A stretch of DNA of 64,000 nucleotides from Brachypterus glaber. Lineage: Eukaryota > Arthropoda > Insecta > Coleoptera > Kateretidae. How positions within the stretch are numbered: the first letter of the stretch is position 1; each line of letters opens with the position of its first letter. The notes below the pieces were generated by a model. The model worked only from the letters and a program-made list of their open reading frames with translations. It had not been told where the DNA came from and did not search any database. Positions 53,746 through 64,000 of the stretch are shown piece by piece. The stretch covers positions 3,782,001-3,846,000 of the forward strand of contig OY294051.1 in assembly GCA_958510825.1 (NCBI GenBank), given 5' to 3'. The position numbers were made by a program, and so were the translations under genes.

Positions 53746-54659
53746 GTGAGGCTTTTTTTACTAGTCTGTAGAATTTACGGACGACGCGAAGCGGAGACTA
53801 CAGACGAGTAAAAAAAACACTTTTCCTTTTCCTCTGAGTGAAACATACTTTCTTTTCTTCAAGCATCCTATATATTTTTTTAAATATTAATTTTTAAATT
53901 TAATTTATTCAGTAATAAAGTATGTTTTTTTTATTAAAATATGCCAATAAAACTCTTTCGAAATAAACTTAAACCTTCCTTAGCTCATTTTAATTTTTTT
54001 TTCGTAGTCTAAATCGTACTCTTTTCGCGATTTCGATGGTAACTTGTCTAATGTAGAATTTGCAAATTCGGAGAGATTTGTAGGTATATAAACCATATAT
54101 ACTTCTTCAATAATTTTTAATCAATTTCACACAAGGTTTTTGTACAGAATCTCGAGTTAACCCCCTGTTTACATAATAAACAAACAAGTTTGAAGTATGG
54201 CTGTCATCAAAGTCAAAGAGTGCTGCCGCCAGTGGGGGTTTTGCTAACTAACTTTTTTTTAGGGTGTACAACAATGAACTCATTTTTTTACTGTAAAAAA
54301 ATAGATCACTTCTGACTAGTGTGTTCAGTTATAAAATATGAACATTTTAGTACGCTTGAAGAAAAAATTAATTTTCCCTGACTTTTCGATAAAAATGAAT
54401 AAACCCCTGGTTTTTCAAATCTCTGACTATCCCTGAATTTTTTTAAATCAAAAAATTTATTTTTTAAAGGATTTTTTTTTCCTACCAGTAATTAATTAAT
54501 AGTGGTGTATACGATTTTTGAGCTTTTTGGCAAGATGTCTGAGAAATCTTTGAAATTTTGTCAAAAATTACCGAGATTATTGTCAAGATTTTTGAAAATT
54601 CTTTGAAAGATTTTTGAAAATTTCTTATAAAAAACTAACAAAGCAACATATGTCCGGAA
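53746..54659. other. Gene-free sequence with one hairpin
   Basis: At 53751-53815 TTTTTTTACTAGTCTGTAG is mirrored by CTACAGACGAGTAAAAAAA around GACGCGAAGCGGAG. Otherwise A/T-rich, with no recognisable genes. Confidence 0.4.
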
Positions 54660-55080
54660 AAAAGCCCTAAGGGAGTTTTTTTTAGAATTAATCTTTATAA
54701 TAAAAGTAATTTTTCCTGAAAAAATTACATTAATCGGAATTTTCTTTCAGCTTTTTTCGATTTTTTTTTTAAGTTTAAGCCCCCATAACTTTTTTGTTTT
54801 TGTGGGGATTACTTTCAAAAACAATAGGGATCTTCCCCTCGTAGAACTTGATTTTTCCTGAAAATTTCAAGGCGATCGGATTATTCGTTCTTGAGTTATC
54901 GTGTTTACAAAAATCGTGACATCAGACGGACTGACAAAAGAACAGACGGACGGAAATTTGAAAAAAAAAAATGCTTATTTTTTCATGAAACAAATTTATA
55001 TCCAAGAATTTTTTGTCCAAGACGATTTTTGATATTTTTTGAAAATTCGAAACTACCGTATATTATTCTAGCGCTGGCGA
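54660..55080 (-). repeat. Family R repeat, inverted copy
   Basis: Reverse-complement order of the 45640 blocks: CCCCATAACTTTTTTG, AACTTGATTTTTCCTGAAAA, TTATTCGTTCTTGAGTTATC, then ACAAAAATCGTGACATCAGA and CGGACTGACAAAAGAACAGA. Confidence 0.6.
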
Positions 55081-55316
55081 TGTGAATACTATAATATCGT
55101 ATTTCAAACATTTGCCAATTTGGGACGTGTGTGGTTGTCAAAAAATGCACGAGGTCCATTGACACAAATATTATAAGAGTTATGAATAGTCATTGCACCT
55201 CGATTCTGGTGGGCAGTTACAAGTACGAAACGCCTGTTCGATGAAAGCGGATATGAATCATCCAAAATAGATCTGTGAAACTAGTAAACAACTCACATCT
55301 ATCTGTCTATCCACCG

Positions 55317-55729
55317 AATGGAGCTCTCTACAACTAGAATTATGAAACAAAAGACGTCTACCCTATCTCTATCTCATTTGTGCTACACTTTCCAGCCAAC
55401 CAAATAAATACTGTATTTGTTTTTCATACAACAAACACAGTATTTATTTGGTTGGCCGGAAAGTGTATCAGTGAGCCACACGAACGAACATAGCTAATAT
55501 GAATCTGTAGAATAAGATAATTCTACTAAAATTTATATGGCGCCAGTAATTTCTTTATTAAAATAATATAGTTACACTTTTCGCCCGGCCAGGTAAATAT
55601 TGTATTTGTTCAACAAAGAACAAATACAGAATTTGTTTGGTTGGGTGGAAGTGGGAGTGTATGTATGTCTTCTATCCTTTTTGGGTAGAACTTTTGTCCC
55701 TGTCTAATCTAACGGGAGAAATCTCCATT
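55317..55729 (+). mobile_element. Dual-hairpin element, family B, copy B4
   Basis: A complete copy, AATGGAGCTCTCTACAAC to GAAATCTCCATT, with both hairpins intact. It is highly similar to B1 and B3. Confidence 0.75.
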
Positions 55730-55907
55730 GAGCTGCAATTATCTAGAAAAATCGATTTAATATTTTAAGTCGCGTTTACACCGGAGTTATTAACAAATGT
55801 TATCAACTTTTTGTTGGCAATATAACAAAAGTTATTAACAAATGTTATTAACATTTTCTTTGGACTTGTAACTTTTGTTATCAACATTTCGCTTGGTTTG
55901 GACTTTA

Positions 55908-56027
55908 CTAAAGTTTATTTTTTTAAGGTATAGTTATTTTAAATTTGCCGCTAAATACTCCACAAAGTCCGATTTACACTGAAGCATGTGGCTTGTTTTG
56001 AATATCAACATAACCAAAATTTATAAT
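55908..56027 (+). mobile_element. Family J half element, copy J3
   Basis: Left TIR CTAAAGTTTATTTTTTTAAG and about 85 bases of interior (TTTGCCGCTAAATACTCCAC, AGCATGTGGCTTGTTTTGAA) match the right half of J1 in inverted orientation. The other half is missing. Confidence 0.65.
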
Positions 56028-56230
56028 TTGGGGGGTGGGGGTCCAAAATGATCAAAATTTGCGTTACGTTACATAATACTTGAACGTTCCCTAACTCAAG
56101 AACGAATAATCAGATCGACTTGAAATTTTCAGGAAAAATCAAGTTCTACGAGAAGATGTCTATTGTTTTTAAAAGTGATCCCGCCAAAAACAAAAAAGTT
56201 ATGGGGTTAAACTTTTTAAAATAAAAAAAA
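56028..56230 (+). repeat. Family D end fragment joined to a family R fragment
   Basis: 56040-56095 is a solo family D terminus (CAAAATTTGCGTTACGT ... ACTTGAACGTTCCC). It runs directly into family R sequence (AACTCAAGAACGAATAATCA, then TTTTCAGGAAAAATCAAGTT). Confidence 0.55.
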
Positions 56231-56489
56231 CTATTATTTAAAAAAAAATTAAAATTAAAAAAAAAATAGGTTTTTTTTAATTTTTTCAATTTTTTTGCAA
56301 AAAATCCCTTTAAAAATAAATAAGTTGATATGAATTTTGGCTTGAATTTTGGTTCAATTTACATTTTAGAAAAGAACATAGGTATTAATACTAATTCCAT
56401 TACGAAAAATACATTATGGAGTGAGAATATTTTTAAGGCTTGTTGCTATTTTTCGGCAAAGTTAAATTATGCTAAAGGATACTGGTACT

Positions 56490-56810
56490 CAGTGTCGGAC
56501 TGGACAGGTGAGATAGTGAGAAAAATCCAACGGATCCTCCCACTTTTGGGCCACTTTCACTTTGGAACCCCTTTGCTTTGCCCCCCCCCCTTCGGGTGAT
56601 GTTTATTTTTTCAGGGTTAAAAAAAAATGTTTGGGGTGGTGAGGACCTTTTTTTTAGTCATCAAGCTTTTTGGAGGGGTAGAAAAAAATTTTTGGAGGTG
56701 AGAACCCTTTCTTTTTTCAGTCATCAAAATTTTTGGGAGGGGAAAATGTAACACTTGGGGGCCCTAGGGTTACAAATCGCACGAGACTCGGGCTGCCCAG
56801 TCCGACCCTG
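56490..56810. mobile_element. 321-bp hAT-like MITE
   Basis: CAGTGTCGGACTGGACAG at the left is mirrored by CTGCCCAGTCCGACCCTG at the right. The flanking octamers CTGGTACT / CTGTTATT are similar but not identical. CAGNGTCGGACTGG ends are common in hAT elements. Confidence 0.6.
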
Positions 56811-57490
56811 CTGTTATTTAATACCTAGTTTCTCAAAATATTTGTCGCAGATATTAGAAGCACGTTATTTTTTTTACCATTTGATTATGTTGTTTACAGT
56901 TACGAACAGTAAACAAAGTCTCTCAAATTAACTGTGTCTTGAAGGAATATATGTACTCACTTCAATAACGGGCCTTACTAGAAAGTAAAAAGCTCACGGT
57001 TTGAGCTACGCGATTGGCAAAGTTCGAAAACTTTAAATTACAGTTTTTCCGGAATAAATAGTTATTCATAATACAAGGGCAAAAACTTTTTGATTGAGTA
57101 GGTTTTTAGAAGCCGAGGGCCTTCGGCCCGAGGGTAATAAACCTAATAATTCAAAATTTAACATTTCACCCGAGTATTACACATTATTTTTTATTCGATT
57201 GATACTAATTATAAAAAATATTAAAATATCTAATCTAAATTGCAAAAAATATTTCTTTTTACTCTGCTTTTGCCTACCTAGTTATCCATGACAAATTGCT
57301 ATCCAATCAAACCGCTAAAAAAAACAACTGTATAAAAAGGGTTAGTCCAACACCAATAAATTTTTGAAGAAGAAGAACGGAATAATTTTATTTATTTTTT
57401 TTTAAGTAAAAACAATACACTAAAAGTGAGTGTCCTACACGAGGCATTTATTTGTAGTGTTTATCTAAGTTTAAAACCAAAAAAATATAT
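56811..57490. other. Gene-free sequence
   Basis: A short hairpin (GCCGAGGGCCTTCGGCCCGA) is near 57110-57130, in a context (ATAATACAAGGGCAAAAA) also seen near 50460. A GTGAGT donor-like string on the minus strand near 56958 lacks a supporting exon. Confidence 0.35.
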
Positions 57491-58223
57491 ACAGGGTTAT
57501 TCAAAACAAGTTCGAGAAATTTAAGAGGTGATTCCACATTAAAAAATATAAAAAAAGTTCCTTTAAAGGTTGGTCCGGAAATGAGTCCTAAGGAAGCTAC
57601 GGCTCTTTAAAATTGTAATAAAAAAAAAGGTTTTTAATTAATAACTCGTGTACTGTTTAAGCTAGAGCGACGAGATTTTGCATGTATACTAGTATTAATA
57701 AGGGCAATAAGTTTATATAAATTTATTTTTTTAAATTTATTCAGGGGCGTGCCTAGACGGACAGAATATGTGAGGCTTAACACATTTTTGCCCCAAACAA
57801 TGTATGTATATATTTTCTGGATTTTTTTGTAATAAATATAGATTCCTTCAGTAAAAATACATAAAACATGTCGTATAGTGTAACACTGTAGGAGAAACCG
57901 TTTAAAAAAAATGCAATTAAAAGGAAGTAACATTTTGTGCCACTAAAAATATAACTTTTTGAAAGGTTGTTACTCTTTAATATTAAATTTACGTGTTTTG
58001 GTGAAGAATAATTTTTTGCTTAGTTTTAAATGAAGAATCGGCCTGCAGCATTAAAATTTTATATGGGACTTTTTTTGTTCCCCATTCAATATGCCCATCT
58101 TCGAAGGGCCGCAGCTCCCTTAGGGCTCAATTCCGGACCAATTTTTATAGGAACTTTTTTTTCATATTTTTTAACGTAGAATCACCTCTTAAGTTTCTCG
58201 AACTTATTCATGAATAACCCTGT
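57491..58223 (+). mobile_element. Family F long-TIR element, complete
   Basis: ACAGGGTTATTCAAAACAAG then TTCGAGAAATTTAAGAGGTG at the left is mirrored at the right (CACCTCTTAAGTTTCTCGAA ... AATAACCCTGT). TIRs of about 110 bp, AT-rich flanks (TATAT / ATATA). Non-coding. Confidence 0.75.
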
Positions 58224-58565
58224 ATATAAATATAAAAGTAAAAAAAAAATAAAATTGCCCGTATTTACCCAAAATTGAAAGATTTTTAATTTTCCAAACC
58301 GTAACTGACGAACAGGGACCTTCTCTGACGCTGTTCCACAAATTGTTTTGTCGGCTTACTGACATATCAATGGCATATTATTGTTTTTTGTCCTTTACAA
58401 TAATTATTGTTTACAAGTATGAAATGAATCTGTTTTTAACAAGCAACGTAACTAGGCAGAATACATTATTGCACAATTAATTTAAGTGTTTTTTCGGGTT
58501 TAGTCTAGAAAGCATAGATATCACCGACATTTAGTCAAAGACGATAAATATTGCGTACAATTGGC

Positions 58566-58790
58566 ACTAATTACCAGTAGTCGGCGAATTTCCAGTACTC
58601 GCATAGGCGCCGCGTCGACTCTAGTGTTGAGGCGAGGTTTTAATTATTTATATTTTTATTTATTTTTATCTTGATTTTTTTAATGATTGAATTTAAACGA
58701 GTAAGGTGGGGAAAAAAGTTATCGACAAGTTCTGTGTTTATTTTCAACGTTGATGAATCATAAAGTTTACGCCGAATACTGCTAATTACC
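58566..58790 (+). repeat. Dispersed repeat P, copy 2
   Basis: Same ordered blocks as 49696-49999 (TCGGCGAATTTCCAGTACTC, GCGCCGCGTCGACTCTA, TTATTTTCAACGTTGATGAA). Confidence 0.6.
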
Positions 58791-61357
58791 CTAATTTGTG
58801 AAAATTATTGATGTTTTGTCCATTATTACAAATTGTAGGACAGACAGACAGACAGACACATCGTCCAGAACGTTTTTTTTTACATTTAAATTACTTCTTA
58901 TGGAGTGTTAAATTTATAAAAAAAAATCGGGTGTCGGAAACAAAAACTTAAAATTTGCAAAAAACATCTGTGTAAATTCATTCTTAGGTGCGATAATTTT
59001 TGTGAAAATGTGTTTTTTTTTTAATTTTTTTGGCGCCTCGTTTGGCGCGCACTTTTATCAGTAAACAATTATTGTTTTTACCATTTTTATGCAAAACATA
59101 AAACAGTAAGGGCATAATATATTCGTTTTATACATCCTGTACGTGATATAATGGGTAATGTATTTAAAATTATGCAAGTGAAAAAACCCAATGAATAAGT
59201 AACAAATATTCTAAAACAAAACAGATAACATCAATAAATAATCAAATATTTTTGTATTAAATTAGCATATTTTGCTCCAAGTAGTTTGTCACTGAACTTA
59301 AACTTAATGAGTCGACTAACGTCTATACTGGATGTCCAAAAAAAGAAAAAAATAGAAATTTTGACGGACAATAATTTAATCAAAACTTTAATGAAACGTT
59401 GCAAGCACCCTGTCGGCATCGGCACTATTGTACACTAAAGCCATCTAGTTTGCAAATTTCAAACTAGGTGTTTTGTTTGATTTTAAATTCTGTATCTTTA
59501 AAACATTATATTCTAGAAAAAAACTGTAGATAAAATTTTTTATAGGGCTTAAAAAGAGCTTTTATTTAAAATATAATTTTTTGAAATCGGGTTATAAATA
59601 TGTGAGATATGCTAAAAAAACCTTTTACTGCTTTAAACGCCAATATCTCGAAAACAATGTGTTTGAGGAAAACGTTGTTTATAACATTTATTGGACCAAT
59701 TTAAAATTATCTTTTATATAAGTGCTAAATTAACCAAATACAATAATAATTGCCTTAATTATAAACAAAAAACGCTAAAAATAAGAGTTTTACCCCCTTA
59801 CCCCCAATTTTTTACCCCCAAAATCTAATCAGCTCTTCGGAATACGATAAGAAAAAATATGCAAAAAACCGCAAGTCGATATCTCATGTAGAAATGGAGT
59901 TAGAGAGTTTACACCCAGACAGACAGACGGACGCAAACATTTTTTTTACTGATTTCGACTCAGAATGGTCTAAAACGTCAAGAAATGTGAAAAAAACGTG
60001 GTCAAAGATTTTGACTTTTCGGCGAAGATTTCAATACATCGGCACTCTTAGTAGCACTAAGTGCCGATGTAATTAAAAATCTTACTATCTACAGGGTGGT
60101 TCATTTATTATGACAATCCTTAATATTTTAATAACTGCTATTCTCCGTGTCTCAAATAGAACGCAGTGACTAATATCTAAAGCGTATTATGCTGCTCTCG
60201 TATAAGGGATTACGCGAACCGCAACCGAATTGGTATGATTCTCGCTTTTTAGCACACTTTCGCAAATGAGTGACTGCAGTCTATTAAAGACGGTTAATAG
60301 ATATATCGAAAAAACTTCGAAACAAAAGATTTAAGCGCTTAATGGGAGCAGAAAATTGTGATTTTTATGTTTATGGTATCAAGGTCATAGAAAAGGTCAA
60401 CTTTTTTTTTTTTAATAGAACATAGTATTTTTGTATAAAAAATCTTAAAGGGCAGTAAATTATGATATAAAAACATATTATTTTGTGCCCCCATTAAGCT
60501 TGTTTGTTTCTTTTGTTTAACCTCGTACTATTCTACTTAATTAAACAAATCCAGGACTTGTGTGGGCTAGTAGCAGAGGGAACCACCGGCTTTAACTGAA
60601 AATCCCTAAAAAATATATTATTTTGTGCACGAACCCTTAGCTAATATCTAGAAAGTAAATGTTCAAAAATATTTGCACCAAATTTCAACGAAATCAAACT
60701 TTAAATAACTAAACGCGGCTGCTATACAACCAGATTATCCAATGATGGACACACGGTATACAAACATATATATGTCATGGAAATTTCGGAAATACGTTCT
60801 TGATGTTTTTGTCGTCTACACGAAGTTCGTTCACCTTTTGTATGTGTGTGTACGCAATTTTTTATGAGCTTTTTATGTCTCACGGAAAAAAAATGACTCC
60901 ACAGAAACCTATTTGTGGAATTCGTATTAAATCGATGAATGAACAATTTAATTTTAGGATTTTGAGTACGTGCGTATGTACAGGGTGTTCGCAGAATTAT
61001 AGACCAATGTAATGTAGACACCGGTTTTTCTTTTCCATTAATTTATTTAAAATTTTTTTTTTCTATTTTTTTGCTATATAGAAATTTCTGAAGATTTCTT
61101 AAGTATAAAAAAGGCAAGCTGAAACGGATACCCTTTGATTTCTTTATATCTCTTATTTTGGAAACTAATAGTTCTACGACAAAAATGATAAAAAATGCTT
61201 TTAAAGTTAGGAAATATAACATTCTTTGTAGCTGTGCAAGATTGTTTGTCTAACGGTTAATTATAACCGATTTATGGCCAAAAGTATTTGTTTTTGCCCC
61301 CTTTCCCAAGGCCGATGTTAACCATTTTTCATAGGTCGCAAACTACAAAGATACTAT
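58791..61357. other. Long stretch without recognised genes
   Basis: About 2.5 kb. I see tracts of GACAGACAGACAGACA (58838) and CAGACAGACAGACGGACGCA (59918), a hairpin ACATCGGCACT / AAGTGCCGATGT at 60037-60071, and ACAGGGTGG / ACAGGGTGTTC strings at 60094 and 60980 that may be ends of long-TIR elements. ORFs on both strands around 60.7-61.0 kb show no domain I recognise. Confidence 0.35.
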
Positions 61358-62066
61358 ACAGTGCGGTCCAAAAGTCACCCCCCCCCCTTTAACTTTTGAA
61401 CGAGTTGAGATATCGACTTTAAATTTAGAACTCTTAAATAAGACAACTTAAACTTTTAGCATATATTTGATATTTTCAGTTCTTAAAATGTGGGCAGGGG
61501 GGCATGGGGGGACATTTTTTTAAATGGAAAGGGGGGTCGTGTGACTCATCATTTTAAAGCTTATAAAATTCTCTATTTAAACTAACATTTTTAAATTTTT
61601 AAAAAATGTTTTTTAAGGTTTTGATTTTTCAATTTTTTGTGCTAAAACATTCGATTTTTTAAGTTTTTTTTATAAATTTTTATTAATGTCAACTAAAATT
61701 AGTTTAAAAGTATAATTAACTTTTTTTATGATGAAATTAGGCATTTTTAAAAAATTATTTGTTTTTTTAGAGGAATTTTGACATTAATACCCATTTTCAA
61801 CCCCATTTTAAACCCAAATATATTTTTTTTAATTTAAAAATATGGAGTTAAATGGAAAATTTTATAATCTTTAAAATGATGTATTACACGACCCCCCTTT
61901 CCATTTAAAAAAATGTGCCCCCATGCCCACATTTTAAGAGCTGAAAGTATTAAATATATGCTAAAGGATAGTTTATGATGTCTTATTTAAAAGTTCCAAA
62001 TTTGAAGTCGATATCTCAACTGATTCAAAAGTTAAGAGGGGGGGGTGACTTTTGGACCGCTCTGTA
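61358..62066. mobile_element. Tc1/mariner-type foldback, family H, copy H2
   Basis: CAGTGCGGTCCAAAAGTCAC at the left, complement at the right (GTGACTTTTGGACCGCTCTG), flanked by TA. Arms of over 200 bp match H1 at 43885-44603. Non-coding. Confidence 0.75.
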
Positions 62067-62412
62067 TATAAGGCTTACAAACTAACAGAAGGACAGACAG
62101 ACCGAAAAATTTTAATACCCACTTTTTCACATTTCCTCAACGTTTCATGAAATGTTAAATACGAAAAAAAATTAAATAAATGTTTTCACATATACCTAAA
62201 ATAATTTTGAAAACATTTTAATAGTAATAAGTTAAAGATTATCTGTATAACATACACTTTTTAGTTTGTATCTTTAAATACAAACTTAAGTAGCCAATGT
62301 GTTCTAAATAAAATTTATTTATTTTTTTATTTATTTTTATACTATTCACAGCACGCATAAAAACAATAAGAAACTTTGAAAATGTGCGTCAGTTCGTCTG
62401 TCTGTTCGTCTG
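62067..62412. other. Gene-free sequence, start of a family R repeat
   Basis: No gene. The last about 25 bases (CGTCAGTTCGTCTGTCTGTT) are the beginning of a family R repeat that resumes after the Harbinger-like insertion at 63308. Confidence 0.4.
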
Positions 62413-62730
62413 GGTATGTATTCTCGGGCTCGAGAGAACGCATTCCCGGGAGAAAGGTAGTGTGGGTTGCATATTCTTTCTCTCGAAACGCAAAACTACT
62501 TATTCTTGAACTTCACTTCGCACGAAAATTGAGGAACTTTACTTCTACTACTCGGGATCGTGAGAAGCGGTCGTTCACGGAAATTATGACATATAAGTTA
62601 GTCGCGCGCATTCGAACATAACCCTATTTTTGCTTTGGTTTTGTGTTGTTAATTTGAATACCGTTTTGTTTTATAATAGTTAATCGTAATTAATAAAAGA
62701 TTTTTTATATTTATAAATTATTATACATAT

Positions 62731-62754
62731 AATAATAATAATAATAATAATAAT
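62731..62754. repeat. (AAT)8 microsatellite
   Basis: Eight AAT units just upstream of the Harbinger-like remnant. Confidence 0.85.
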
Positions 62755-62760
62755 ATAACG

Positions 62761-62943
62761 ATGGACGATTTGGAAATTGTGGGGGCTGTTGCCCTTTTGG
62801 GAGATCTGCAAGATGCGGAAGATCAAATGGAGAACGAATAACGGGAAGTGTTGGCTAGGGCCGACCCTTTCCAACTTTCCAACAAAAAAATTATAGTGAA
62901 TTCAGGGCTAAACAGCCCAATATTGACAAGAGGGTTGTCCTGA
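62761..62943 (+). pseudogene. Probable PIF/Harbinger transposase N-terminal remnant
   Basis: The frame opens MDDLEIVGAVALLGDLQDAE, reaches a stop after 26 codons, and continues in the same frame as REVLARADPFQLSN and about 20 more codons to a second stop. An R-x-x-PF-LSD-like motif near the N-terminus is usual for HARBI1-type nucleases. The catalytic DDE region is absent. The 3-bp duplication of the surrounding element supports the same assignment. The identification rests on a short motif and is only moderately secure. Confidence 0.5.
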
Positions 62944-63044
62944 ATAAAATTTTAAAGTATTTCTTTTTCTGTTTTTATTCTCATTTCTTACACATTAATT
63001 TTTAGATATTAATTATAAAAATTATTCAAACCATAGCAACTTGT

Positions 63045-63073
63045 TTCTTCTTCTTCTTCTTCTTCTTCTTCTT
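63045..63073. repeat. (TTC)n microsatellite
   Basis: Nearly ten TTC units inside the Harbinger-like element. Confidence 0.85.
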
Positions 63074-63307
63074 GTTTACAAATAATGAAAATAATGACAG
63101 CCTGCGCACGCAAACTCGTGTCGTATAATCTGATTGGTTAAAATCCGCTAAAATACTTGGCAACGCTGCAGCCGGCTGCAGAGATCCCATCACGCTCACT
63201 ACTATTCAAGAATAGCATTTTATAATTTTCAGGAACTTTGATATGATGTGATCAGTTCCCTTCCTACGAAAATTGTTCACGTTCTCTCGAGCCCGAGAAT
63301 AGATACC

Positions 63308-64000
63308 CTGATGTCACGTTTTTTTAACACGATAACTCAGTAACGAATTATCCGATCTATTAGATTTTTTTAGGAAAAACCCAGTTCTGTGTTTTTGAAA
63401 ATAATCCACCCAAAAAAAATATGGGGCTAAACTTTTAATAAAATCGATCGAAAAGTCCGATTGGCGTAACAAAAAAATATCTTTTATAATAACTTATTAT
63501 TATTATTATTATTATTATTAATAAGGTTCAGTTTAACCGCTTTTTAATAAAATACCCTAAAAAAAATAAAAGTTAATCCAGAGATCAGGAGTACGAGTCT
63601 CATCCCCGGCTGTCACTTTTTTTCTTTATTTTTTTAACTTTTACTTAGGAAAGTCTTGCTAGGTTTGGAAATCGAAATAAAAATAATGCTTTTTTTACGT
63701 TTCTGGACGTTTTATATCCAAAAATTATGATCTTCGTCAAAAAAAAATCTGTCTATCCGGAATATTTGTGACCACGATAACTAGAGAACGCTTTGAGCTA
63801 AAGACTTCAAAGTTTTAGGCTGGGATTGTTTTTGGTAAAAATCGTTTTGGGGTAAGGGAGTAAAATGGGTTAAAAACAATCTTTTTCAAAAACATTTTTT
63901 TTTTCAATTTATTTTACGAAAAAATAAACTTTTTTTAAAAAAATTTTTTTTGAACAATATATTTTTATTTATTTTTTTATTTTTTTGGTTTTTGATTTTA
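63308..64000 (+). repeat. Family R sequence and A/T-rich flank
   Basis: 63311-63440 continues the family R repeat (ATGTCACGTTTTTTTAACAC, GATAACTCAGTAACGAATTA). A (TTA)9 run is at 63494-63520. A second R-like block (GATAACTAGAGAACGCTTTG) is at 63775-63900, resembling 23600-23660. No genes were seen up to the window end. Confidence 0.5.

Larger units (their letters stand above)
62413..63307 (+). mobile_element. Harbinger-like deletion derivative with CTG duplication
   Basis: 895 bp with 28-bp TIRs: GGTATGTATTCTCGGGCTCG then AGAGAACG at the left, complement with one mismatch at the right. CTG flanks both ends (62410-62412 and 63308-63310). Removing the element and one CTG restores a continuous family R sequence. 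A short coding remnant at 62761-62943 resembles the start of a Harbinger-type nuclease. It is non-autonomous and includes two microsatellites. Confidence 0.75.

Overview
This window looks like animal, almost certainly insect, nuclear DNA: it is AT-rich, intron-scale and crowded with eukaryotic transposable elements. Nothing in it looks prokaryotic. The order is inferred only loosely; a large-genome beetle or similar insect would fit, because Jockey, CR1-like and Penelope retroelements sit among many hAT, Tc1/mariner and Harbinger-type miniature elements.

The only host gene I can recognise is on the minus strand. Two short spliced exons (9084-9268 and 2089-2180) join in frame to encode most of an IRS-type phosphotyrosine-binding (PTB) domain that matches insulin receptor substrate (chico in flies). 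They are separated by a 6.9-kb intron. I found no PH-domain or other upstream exon between 9.3 and 64 kb, so most of the window is probably one very large intron of this gene, or that intron plus upstream flank. The exon after 2089 lies outside the window.

Region by region: 1-9.1 kb is the intron between or after the PTB exons, holding a CR1-like LINE tail, foldback and terminal-inverted-repeat (TIR) elements, and a hAT-type MITE with an 8-bp target duplication. 9.3-24 kb carries an RNase H-containing LINE remnant, two adjacent palindromic MITEs, a dual-hairpin element, a LINE reverse-transcriptase remnant with a 282-bp segment in three tandem copies, and nested TIR elements. 24.3-29.1 kb is the showpiece: a full-length Jockey-clade retrotransposon with both ORFs open and a perfect 13-bp target-site duplication, so a recent insertion. 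Its 3' UTR has two copies of a double stem-loop with compensatory changes. 29-43 kb holds more MITEs, an internally deleted Tc1-like transposon and a Penelope-like GIY-YIG fragment. 43-64 kb has tandem hAT MITEs, a 118-bp tandem array, Tc1-type foldbacks, a compound LINE/MITE locus with its own empty-site copy, and a Harbinger-like deletion derivative inserted into an older repeat.

How the parts work together: the host exons are islands in a transposon graveyard. Several MITE families occur in opposite orientation on the two sides of the PTB exon, so the primary transcript could fold around it. Only the Jockey element looks potentially autonomous; the other elements are truncated, internally deleted or non-coding. 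Family names for non-coding elements (A, B, C and so on) are mine, and their boundaries were read by eye.
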